From positions 1,426,772 through 1,490,771 of the forward strand of contig NZ_JH376420.1 in NCBI RefSeq assembly GCF_000233455.1: a stretch of 64,000 nucleotides of DNA, in the 5' to 3' direction. A program made the translations under genes and the position numbers. Positions within the stretch are counted from its first letter, which is position 1. Each line of letters opens with the position of its first letter. This DNA comes from [Clostridium] citroniae WAL-17108. GTDB taxonomy: Bacteria; Bacillota; Clostridia; Lachnospirales; Lachnospiraceae. Shown here piece after piece: positions 9,638-16,587 of this stretch. The notes below the pieces were generated by a model. That model worked only from the letters and a program-made list of their open reading frames with translations, was not told where the DNA came from and searched no databases.

Positions 9638-9671
9638 TACAATTTAGTATACATTTGTATACTAAATTGTA
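9638..9671. promoter_or_regulatory. BlaI-type operator, 15-bp arms
   Basis: TACAATTTAGTATAC (9638-9652) is repeated as its exact reverse complement at 9657-9671 with ATTT between them. The centre reads TACATTTGTA, matching the TACAnnTGTA core of BlaI/MecI operators. It lies 40 bp upstream of the repressor gene and about 100 bp upstream of the divergent gene at 9777, which may also be affected. Confidence 0.85.
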
Positions 9672-9734
9672 GATCCATACAGGATATATGTCAATAGAAA
9701 TGATCAATTTTCTTCCATCCGGCCTTTTTTCTGT

Positions 9735-9740
9735 TATAAT
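9735..9740 (+). promoter_or_regulatory. -10 element for the gene at 9777
   Basis: A consensus TATAAT is positioned 36 bp before the start codon and is followed by an AGGAGGA ribosome site at 9764-9770. No good -35 hexamer is visible at the expected distance. Confidence 0.45.
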
Positions 9741-9776
9741 AGTAAGACAAACACTACCTTATCAGGAGGATGGCAA

Positions 9777-11660
9777 ATGGCAGACTATCCACAGATCTTA
9801 ATAAAAGAAAATTTAACAAGAGAAGAACGCAAATGCATCTGCAACCAGATCATGACAACGGAAAGCCACATGGAGCAGCTGATCCTGAAACATTTTACAG
9901 ATGATGATTTCAGACATGTGTGGGACCGGAAAATAGGCGGAGGCGTCATTGGCGGCAAAGCCTGCGGACTTCTTGTGGCCAGAAAGCTGATCGAACTTAT
10001 GATGGCGGATTACGCGGCCTACGTGGAACCTCACGATTCTTTTTTTATCGGTACGGATGTATTTTACAGGTATCTGGTCCTGAACCGCTGCTCTGAGTTA
10101 AAAGCGCGGCACAGACTGGAAAAAGATGATTTTAAGGAAACGGACGAGCTGACAAACAGGCTGCAAAACGGCCGCCTTCCGGATGATATACTTAAAGAGC
10201 TGGGAGAAATGCTGGACCACTATGGGTCCACCCCCATCATTGTGCGCTCCAGCAGCATCATGGAGGATGGATACGGAAATGCCTTTTCAGGAAAATATGA
10301 ATCCGTTTTCTGCATGAACCAGGGTACAAAGGAAGATCGGCTGGAGGAACTGGAATGCGCGGTGCGCAGGGTATATGCCAGCGTAATGAACGAGCAGGCC
10401 ATTGAATACCGCAGGAAACGCCATTTACTGGATGTGGATGAACAGATGGCCCTGCTGATCCAGCCCGTGGCCGGACAGGCGTACGGTGATTTCTATCTGC
10501 CGGTGGCTGCAGGCATGGGTTGTTCCTACAATCCCTATAAATGGATGGAACAGCTGAACCCGGAGGCCGGTATGCTCCGCATGGTCATGGGGCTTGGGAC
10601 CAGGGCGGTGGAACGGACTCCGGGGGATTACCCACGGCTTATATGCCTGGACCGCGCCCAGGCCAATCTGCGCACCACCATGGCTGAGAGGCATAAGTTC
10701 TCGCAGCGCCAGGTGGATGTGCTGGACTTTACCGCCGGACAGCTCTGTACCAAACCCTTGGAGCAGATCATAGAACTGCTTCCAAAATGGCAGGGAAAAA
10801 TGGTCCTAAGCCATGATACGGAGGCGGAGGACATGCTGGCCCAGCGGCATATTTACCGAAAGGTATATTTTGCGGACTGTCAGGGACTGGTGGACAACTT
10901 AGACTTTATACATATGATGCGCGATCTGATGAAAATGCTGGAAACAGCTTATGAACGGCCGGTGGATGTGGAATTTGCCATTACCAGCCCGGAGGAAGGG
11001 ATATGGCGCCTGAATCTGCTGCAGTGCCGCCCCCTGCAGGCTGCTCTTTCGGAACAGGTCCATATACCTGAGGGTGTGGACCATCAGCTTTTATTTGATG
11101 TGCGCAGGACCTCCATGCGGCGCTCCAAGGAAGAAACCATGGATTATATCGTGTGGGTGGATCCCCAGAAATACTATGAATACCCATATGCAAAAAAGCC
11201 GGACGTGGCCCGGCTCATCAGCCGGATCAACCAGCATTTTGAGGATACGGACAAGAAGCTGATGCTTCTTGTTCCGGGACGGATCGGAACCTCCTCCCCT
11301 GAACTTGGAGTTCCGGTGGTCTATTCAGAGATCAGCCAGTTCAATGCCATCTGCGAGGTGGCTTATGACAAAGCCGGCTATCATCCCGACCTGTCCTACG
11401 GAAGCCACATGTTCCAGGACATGGTGGAGGCAGACGTTTATTACGGCGCTATCAACGACAACAGTAAGACCCGCCTTTACCAGCCCGGCCTGCTGGCCAG
11501 ATGTCCTGAGATTCTGAAGGAGCTGTGGCCCCAGGAGGAGGAACTGGCAGACATTGTAAAGCTGTATGATGTCAGCGGATCCCGCGCCACCCTGACCCTG
11601 GATTCCAAGGAAGGGCGCGCAGTTTGCCGGATCAGGGGCGCCGCAGGCTGCAATGACTAA
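9777..11660 (+). CDS. PEP/pyruvate-binding domain protein
   Basis: The 627-residue protein contains a PPDK N-terminal-type ATP-grasp region. This is recognisable from IGGGVIGGKACGLLVARKLI (about 51-71), STPIIVRSSSIMEDGYGNAFSGKYES (about 150-176) and a late VDVEFAITSPEEGIWRLNLLQCRPLQ (about 398-423). These are shared with phosphoenolpyruvate synthase and pyruvate phosphate dikinase. The swivelling phosphohistidine domain and the PEP-utilising barrel are absent, and the last 200 residues do not match them. It may phosphorylate or bind an unidentified partner. It starts behind AGGAGGA and stands alone on the plus strand. Confidence 0.7.
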   Translation: MADYPQILIKENLTREERKCICNQIMTTESHMEQLILKHFTDDDFRHVWDRKIGGGVIGGKACGLLVARKLIELMMADYAAYVEPHDSFFIGTDVFYRYLVLNRCSELKARHRLEKDDFKETDELTNRLQNGRLPDDILKELGEMLDHYGSTPIIVRSSSIMEDGYGNAFSGKYESVFCMNQGTKEDRLEELECAVRRVYASVMNEQAIEYRRKRHLLDVDEQMALLIQPVAGQAYGDFYLPVAAGMGCSYNPYKWMEQLNPEAGMLRMVMGLGTRAVERTPGDYPRLICLDRAQANLRTTMAERHKFSQRQVDVLDFTAGQLCTKPLEQIIELLPKWQGKMVLSHDTEAEDMLAQRHIYRKVYFADCQGLVDNLDFIHMMRDLMKMLETAYERPVDVEFAITSPEEGIWRLNLLQCRPLQAALSEQVHIPEGVDHQLLFDVRRTSMRRSKEETMDYIVWVDPQKYYEYPYAKKPDVARLISRINQHFEDTDKKLMLLVPGRIGTSSPELGVPVVYSEISQFNAICEVAYDKAGYHPDLSYGSHMFQDMVEADVYYGAINDNSKTRLYQPGLLARCPEILKELWPQEEELADIVKLYDVSGSRATLTLDSKEGRAVCRIRGAAGCND

Positions 11661-11812
11661 GTCTCTTCCAGCCCGCGGACGGATTTCCGCTCCACCAGTT
11701 CACCTTTCATGATTTCCCGCAGAGGAGGGCGGCCCTTTTCAATCTGTTCAACCAGACACTCCAGGTTCTTAATACTATAAAACAGAACTTGGAAGAAAAT
11801 CAAGAACCAGAA
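11657..11812 (-). pseudogene. C-terminal remnant, probably of a LacI-family regulator
   Basis: Reading the minus strand gives LFYSIKNLECLVEQIEKG followed by RPPLREIMKGELVERKSVRG and a stop at 11657-11659. The pattern L..QIE.g...P...I..GELVERxSVRG resembles the last 35 residues of LacI/PurR-type repressors. The frame is closed by a TGA at 11813-11815 and has no start or DNA-binding part, so it is a decayed 3' end. It overlaps the stop of the plus-strand gene by three bases. The family match is short, hence the modest confidence. Confidence 0.45.
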
Positions 11813-11865
11813 TCAGGTTCCCTTAGTTTCCGGTATTGTGCGGGCTTTTTAGAGGAGAATCACAA

Positions 11866-12645
11866 TCACTGGCAGATCCGCTCCTGGTGCCGCTTCAGCT
11901 GCTCCAGGCTCCTGATACAATAAAATCCATTGATCTGTTCGATCAGCGCCATCTCTTTCAGCTCCTTGATGGCCCTCACCGCCGTAACGCGGTTTATTCC
12001 CAGCAGGTTGGAGAGCAGCTGCTGGCTTATCTTTTCCTTGATCAGGATCTTCCCGTCATAGGGCACGCCGTAGTGCTCCGCAAAAATAAGAAGGAGATCG
12101 CAGATTTTCCACCCGGCATTGTGAAAATTCGTATGCCGTACCTGCTCCATTGCGGACAGGAACTTGGTGGAAAGGGATTCCATGATATCCATGGCCAGCT
12201 GCGGATCGCCGGCAATCCCCTCCAGCAGCATCTCCTTGGTGATACAGACTAATTCTGACGGTTGGACCGTCTTAAAATTCACAGGGGATTCCTGGTCAAA
12301 GAGAAGGTTTCCTTCCAGAACAAGGGAATTGCTTTCATTGAAATTATAGATCCTCTCCTCCCCCGTCACAGTGGTTTCAAAGGCAGCCACCCTGCCCTTT
12401 TTTACAATGTAGCAATAGTTGGTCCTGGTTCCCGCCTGGACTAGCATATGGTTCTTGGGAAATGATTTCTTTTGTCCCAGCTTTTCCAGCCTGGATATTC
12501 CCCTTGGAAGATACAACAGACGCGAGACAAAGTTTGCATGCGGCATCTGCACAGCAGCACTCGGTACTTGATTCACCCAATCCACCCTCTCTTTTTGTGA
12601 ATTTTCACTACAACAGCCCCAAAATTCCCCGTTTCGTTTTAACAA
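11866..12645 (-). CDS. Crp/Fnr-family transcriptional regulator
   Basis: The 259-residue protein has an effector barrel at about 50-150 (FPKNHMLVQAGTRTNYCYIVKKGRVAAFETTVTGEERIYNFNESNSLVLEGNLLFDQESPV) and a C-terminal winged helix at about 200-245 (EKISQQLLSNLLGINRVTAVRAIKELKEMALIEQINGFYCI). The first 45 residues are extra. They contain one Cys pair (CC at 11-12), which does not amount to an Fnr cluster set. It is divergent from the TylF-like gene at 12825. A TTACA-N5-TGTAA site in the shared promoter region, and a near-identical one before the Mo-hydroxylase operon at 25.8 kb, make those genes plausible targets. Confidence 0.85.
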   Translation of the reverse strand: MLKRNGEFWGCCSENSQKERVDWVNQVPSAAVQMPHANFVSRLLYLPRGISRLEKLGQKKSFPKNHMLVQAGTRTNYCYIVKKGRVAAFETTVTGEERIYNFNESNSLVLEGNLLFDQESPVNFKTVQPSELVCITKEMLLEGIAGDPQLAMDIMESLSTKFLSAMEQVRHTNFHNAGWKICDLLLIFAEHYGVPYDGKILIKEKISQQLLSNLLGINRVTAVRAIKELKEMALIEQINGFYCIRSLEQLKRHQERICQ

Positions 12646-12690
12646 TATTATAACACTGTCATGTTTTTAACAACCAGTAGTATATGCTAC

Positions 12691-12729
12691 ATTATATCAA
12701 ATATTTACAGGTGATGTAAGTGCTATAAT
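12691..12729. promoter_or_regulatory. Divergent promoters overlapping a Crp-type site
   Basis: On the minus strand TTACAT (complement of 12714-12719), 17 bp, TATAAT (complement of 12691-12696) forms a promoter for the regulator at 12645. On the plus strand TATAAT (12724-12729) serves the gene at 12825. The symmetric sequence TTACAGGTGATGTAA (12705-12719) sits between the two -10 elements and overlaps the minus-strand -35. It is therefore placed to control both genes, probably by repression. Confidence 0.5.
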
Positions 12730-12824
12730 GGTAGCATTGATTTCTTTTACAGTTTCCAGTATTATGTTATACAGAGAGAATATAATCACCGCCTGAAAAG
12801 GCGGAAGACCAATGGGAGGGAACG

Positions 12825-13706
12825 ATGAAAACTGTCATCATCCTGGGCGCGGGCCAGTTTGGACGGGGGATATCCAGGCTTCTTAATACGGAATATATGG
12901 AATTAGTGGGATTTGGAGATAATGATCCGTCCCTCTATCATTTAAACAAAACAGAGAAACAGGAAAGGGGATTCCCGGCAGATGTTCCCATTCTTTCCGT
13001 GGACCAGGCAGTGCGCCTGGAACCTGACTATATCATCACGGGCGTTACGGACCCGGCACGGTCCGGACAGTTAAAGAGCCAGGCGGTCCACTCTGGTTTC
13101 CACGGAGAATTTATTCTTCTCCGGGACCTTTATGAGCAGTTTGACATAAGGAGCGCTACCTTAAAGCAGATGGCCAAGCGTCTTCACTGCCAGAAAATCC
13201 CCGGCCATATAGCGGAGCTGGGGGTCTATAAAGGGGATACCGCCTGGAAACTGAACGCGCTGTTTCCTGACAGAAGGCTGTATCTGTTTGATACCTTTGA
13301 GGGATTTGATCCGCGGGATATTGAGAAGGAGGAAGCCCTTGGATGTTCCCGGGCAAGAAAGGGTGAATTTTCGGATACAAGTGAAACAGCCGTACTGAAC
13401 CGTCTTCCGTTTCCCCAAAACGCAGTGATACGTAAAGGGTATTTTCCGGGAACTGCACAGGGTCTGGAGGATGAGAACTATGCACTGGTCAGTCTGGATG
13501 CAGACCTCTACGCCCCCCTTTTATCCGGGCTGGAGTACTTTTATCCCCGTCTGTCCCCCGGAGGCATGATCCTTCTCCATGATTATAACAATGAACGCTT
13601 CCAGGGAGCACGCCAGGCGGTTGAGGACTATGAGAAATGCCGCCATCCTCTTGTACTGGTCCCCCTTTGCGACCTTCATGGAAGCGCTGTGATCGTGCGG
13701 CCTTAA
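12825..13706 (+). CDS. Rossmann-domain/TylF-type methyltransferase fusion
   Basis: The 293-residue protein starts with a nucleotide-binding fold (MKTVIILGAGQFGRGISRLL; about 1-110). It continues into a TylF/MycF-type O-methyltransferase domain (about 120-290) with AELGVYKGDTAWKLNALFPDRRLYLFDTFEGFDPRD, SLDADLYAPLLSGLEYFYPRLSPGGMILLHDYN and KCRHPLV. The Asp residues of SLDAD and HDY are where TylF enzymes bind the metal, so this copy looks catalytically competent. The substrate is unknown. A paralog with altered metal ligands lies at 19640-20527, on the other side of a Mo-hydroxylase operon. The gene has its own terminator. Confidence 0.75.
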   Translation: MKTVIILGAGQFGRGISRLLNTEYMELVGFGDNDPSLYHLNKTEKQERGFPADVPILSVDQAVRLEPDYIITGVTDPARSGQLKSQAVHSGFHGEFILLRDLYEQFDIRSATLKQMAKRLHCQKIPGHIAELGVYKGDTAWKLNALFPDRRLYLFDTFEGFDPRDIEKEEALGCSRARKGEFSDTSETAVLNRLPFPQNAVIRKGYFPGTAQGLEDENYALVSLDADLYAPLLSGLEYFYPRLSPGGMILLHDYNNERFQGARQAVEDYEKCRHPLVLVPLCDLHGSAVIVRP

Positions 13707-13720
13707 ACGGCCGCATTTTC
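13696..13720 (+). terminator. Intrinsic terminator overlapping the stop codon
   Basis: TGCGGCC (13696-13702) pairs with GGCCGCA (13709-13715) across a TTAAAC loop and is followed by TTTTC. The loop contains the stop codon of the TylF-like gene. Confidence 0.7.
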
Positions 13721-13818
13721 TTACTTGATTTTGTTTGTCTTATAGTGTATTTTTAATACAGACAGTAACAGTTCAGGACGGCTCATCTTCCTGACCGGCA
13801 CATATCTGGAGGGACAAA

Positions 13819-14154
13819 ATGGACAACATTGATTTCAAACAGCATTTCATCCATGCCTGCACCCACATGGGCATAAAGGATTACCAGCATCGTCTTTTCA
13901 CCGTGTGCCCTGTTATGGAGAAAAACAAAAACTACTCCTCTGCAGATGATATGATGAGACTTCTCTTTCTCCCAAGGCAGAGGACCTGTACCTTCAATGA
14001 GGTATTGCATCTTTTTACATGGAAAGAGGGCTTTTATCCCCTGTGGATCAATCTTGATTGTACCGGCAGGGATATCATCCTAAGCACCAGCCTGAGGATG
14101 AGGAAAGCCGGAGTCCGTGATGACGGACAGTTTTATCCCTTCATCACGGACTGA
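13819..14154 (+). CDS. Hypothetical 111-residue protein
   Basis: The reading frame starts at an ATG behind GGAGGG and ends just before the convergent Mo-hydroxylase operon. The protein has no membrane segment or signal peptide. Visible parts are HACTHMGIKDYQHRLFTVCP and RQRTCTFNEVLHLFTWKEGFYPLWINLDC, which look like a compact soluble domain. I do not recognise a family. The good ribosome site, native-looking composition and fit between two terminated genes argue that it is real. Confidence 0.55.
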   Translation: MDNIDFKQHFIHACTHMGIKDYQHRLFTVCPVMEKNKNYSSADDMMRLLFLPRQRTCTFNEVLHLFTWKEGFYPLWINLDCTGRDIILSTSLRMRKAGVRDDGQFYPFITD

Positions 14155-14163
14155 ATTTTCCCT

Positions 14164-16572
14164 TTACTGTTTGTTGTCTGCCCTTAAGACAGCATTTACC
14201 AGCAGCTCCTTTATCATGAATAATTTGTACTCATTCTTCCCCATGGGAACAGCATCCCGAACAGCCAGCGCGGCTGCCTCTTCTGCCATCTCTTCCGTCA
14301 CCCTTTTTCCTCTGAGGAACTCCTCCACCTCCGGCATACGGTACGGTATTGGCGCAACGCCTCCAAACACGATCCGGGCATCCCTTATTACATGATCCCC
14401 TACCTCCAGGCAGGACGCAAGGGAAACAATAGCAAAATCAATGGCATTTCTCACACGCTTTTTATCATAATGCATCTCACCCTTAAGCTTTGGTACCCGG
14501 ATCTCCTTTACCAGTTCCCCCGGTTCCAGGATATCCTGTACGGTCAGTTCCCTTGTCAGCAGTTCCTGTGCCGTCAAGGTGCGCTCTGTTGTTATGATCT
14601 TTGCTCCTGCCATCACAAGCACCGGGCTTATATCCGATGGACTCACCGCATAACAGCCGCAGTTCATACAGCGCCCCGCCTCGGCCTGGGCCGTTTCCCG
14701 GTCAAAGGAAGCCGTGTCCTCCCCTGTCAGCGTTCTCTCCTCCGGGGAAACCTCCGCCAGCTTATGGGCCGCCTCCTCTTCCACTGCTTTGGGGTCAAAG
14801 TGCAGCCATGGATCCGCCTGGGGCGAACCGGCATCCGAAACAGGATCCCCTCCTGGCATCATCCTTCCCTTTTCTCCCAGCTCCCGGTCCATCCCCGCAG
14901 CTGCCACACGCCCCGCAAGGATGGCGCGGATGGCAATGTCAGGTCCGGTAACAGCATCTCCGCCTGCATAGATTCCCTCCTCTTTTGTCCGGAAGGATTC
15001 CAGGTCGGCCTCGATCAGCCCTCGGGCGGATTTAAGCTGTTCCCCAAACCGCTCTCCCAGGAAATCCAGGTCCACCCTCTGGCCGGTTGCCAATATGATG
15101 GTATCTGCCTCGATGAATGTCTGCTCCGTCTCCTCATATACAGGGGCAAAGCGGTGTTCCCCGTTGAAAACAGACAGGCATTTTTTAGCTGCCAGGCCGG
15201 TGACCTTTTTGTCTTTGTCCGTGACCACTTTTCCCAGGCCCCAGCCATGATAGATCTCCACCCCCTCTTCCTTTGCCCTTGCAACCTCCTCCGGCGTGGC
15301 AGGCATCTCATGTTCCTGCTCCAGGCAGACCAGCTTCACATGCTTAGCTCCCAGTCTGGCTGCGGTAAGGGCCACATCCATTGCCACGTTTCCGCCCCCG
15401 CATACAAGTACCTGGCTTCCAATGGCCTTTTCCAGATATGTGTTGACTTCCACCAGGAAGTTCAGGCCAAACTGGGTCAGGTTCTCTCCCTCCAGACCCA
15501 GCACAGGCTGTTTCCAGGCGCCGGTCCCCACGTACACCCTGTGGGAGTTTTTCCTGATCTCCTCTAAGGTGATATCCTTTCCCACGTGGACGCCAAGCCT
15601 GAACTCTACTCCCATATGTTCCAGCGCTTTCACATATGCATCCACTATATGCTTTGGCAGGCGGTAGTGGGGAATGCCGTACTGGAGCACACCTCCTGCC
15701 TTCTCCATGCGGTCATATACCACCACCTGGTGGCCGGACCTGCGCAGATAATAGGCTGCAGACAATCCGCCCGGCCCTGCGCCCACAATGGAGACCGTCT
15801 TTCCTGTCCCATGTTCCGGGGCTGCATAGTAGATGTCGGCGTGTTCCAGGATATAATCTCCCAGGGACCGCTCCACCCCATGGATGTTCACACTGTCGCC
15901 GTATGTACACTGGTTGCAGTCGTCCTGGCAAGGATGGGGACAGATACGGGAGGTCATCATGGGCATGGGGTTATACTCCATAATGATCCTGGCAGCCCCA
16001 TCCCAGTCCCCGTTTCTCAGTCTTGCCATATAAGCCGGCACATCGGTACCCGCCGGACAGGATCCGGCACATGGGGAACCATGACAGGCCATTCCCCCAA
16101 ACACGGAATGATAGCGGTTCTCCCCATTGATAGCATAGCAGGTTTTGCCCCCTTTTCGCTTGCAGTCCAGCGCTCCTCCCATGGTATCCGGGTATCTGTA
16201 GTACCAGCATCGCACGTCCTGGCATATATTTCCTCCCACGGTGCCGATGGAACGGATCAGCGGGGAAGCAACCGAATAGGCGGCCTCTGCCAGTGCAGGG
16301 CACAGATCCTTCACTGCCCGGTCCCCGGCTATCCTGTTCAGTTTGCATCCGGCCCCGATGTCCAGCCAGCCGTCCGTTTCCTCAAGTGTGTCAAATTCCG
16401 GTATCTGCTTCAGATTCACCACTGTCTCAGGGTGTGTTTTCAGGATCCCGTCCTTATAGATACCAAGCAGATCCGAGCCCCCGGCCATGGCCTGACGCTT
16501 TCCCTTGCCCTCCTTTAAGATCCTCGCCCCTTCCTCAAAGCTGGATACAGTTACATGCTCAAACTGTTTCAT
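14164..16572 (-). CDS. Mo-hydroxylase FAD subunit with nested GltD-like NAD(P)H oxidoreductase
   Basis: Normal FAD subunits of this family have about 290 residues; this one has 802. Residues 1-160 (AMAGGSDLLG, RSIGTVGGNICQD, ENRYHSVFGG) and 641-802 (AVSPSDISPVLVMAGAKI, then the CO-dehydrogenase-type C-terminal domain) form one split FAD subunit. Between them (about 161-640, genome 14653-16092) lies a complete glutamate-synthase-small-subunit-like module. It has a cysteine cluster at C168, C172, C211, C215, C219 and C222 for Fe-S, FAD site GAGPGG at 264-269, NAD(P)H site GGGNVAMD at 392-399, and GDAVTGPD at 538-545. A CMNCGC motif closes the insert. The protein should pass electrons between the hydroxylase and NAD(P)H directly. 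It is the last gene of a three-gene operon, 15 bp after the Mo subunit. Confidence 0.9.
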   Translation of the reverse strand: MKQFEHVTVSSFEEGARILKEGKGKRQAMAGGSDLLGIYKDGILKTHPETVVNLKQIPEFDTLEETDGWLDIGAGCKLNRIAGDRAVKDLCPALAEAAYSVASPLIRSIGTVGGNICQDVRCWYYRYPDTMGGALDCKRKGGKTCYAINGENRYHSVFGGMACHGSPCAGSCPAGTDVPAYMARLRNGDWDGAARIIMEYNPMPMMTSRICPHPCQDDCNQCTYGDSVNIHGVERSLGDYILEHADIYYAAPEHGTGKTVSIVGAGPGGLSAAYYLRRSGHQVVVYDRMEKAGGVLQYGIPHYRLPKHIVDAYVKALEHMGVEFRLGVHVGKDITLEEIRKNSHRVYVGTGAWKQPVLGLEGENLTQFGLNFLVEVNTYLEKAIGSQVLVCGGGNVAMDVALTAARLGAKHVKLVCLEQEHEMPATPEEVARAKEEGVEIYHGWGLGKVVTDKDKKVTGLAAKKCLSVFNGEHRFAPVYEETEQTFIEADTIILATGQRVDLDFLGERFGEQLKSARGLIEADLESFRTKEEGIYAGGDAVTGPDIAIRAILAGRVAAAGMDRELGEKGRMMPGGDPVSDAGSPQADPWLHFDPKAVEEEAAHKLAEVSPEERTLTGEDTASFDRETAQAEAGRCMNCGCYAVSPSDISPVLVMAGAKIITTERTLTAQELLTRELTVQDILEPGELVKEIRVPKLKGEMHYDKKRVRNAIDFAIVSLASCLEVGDHVIRDARIVFGGVAPIPYRMPEVEEFLRGKRVTEEMAEEAAALAVRDAVPMGKNEYKLFMIKELLVNAVLRADNKQ

Positions 16573-16587
16573 GGTATACCTCCCTCT

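Noticed and set aside
15586..16518. 310-codon plus-strand frame
   Set aside because: It is antisense to the nested FAD/GltD gene, whose motifs are unmistakable.
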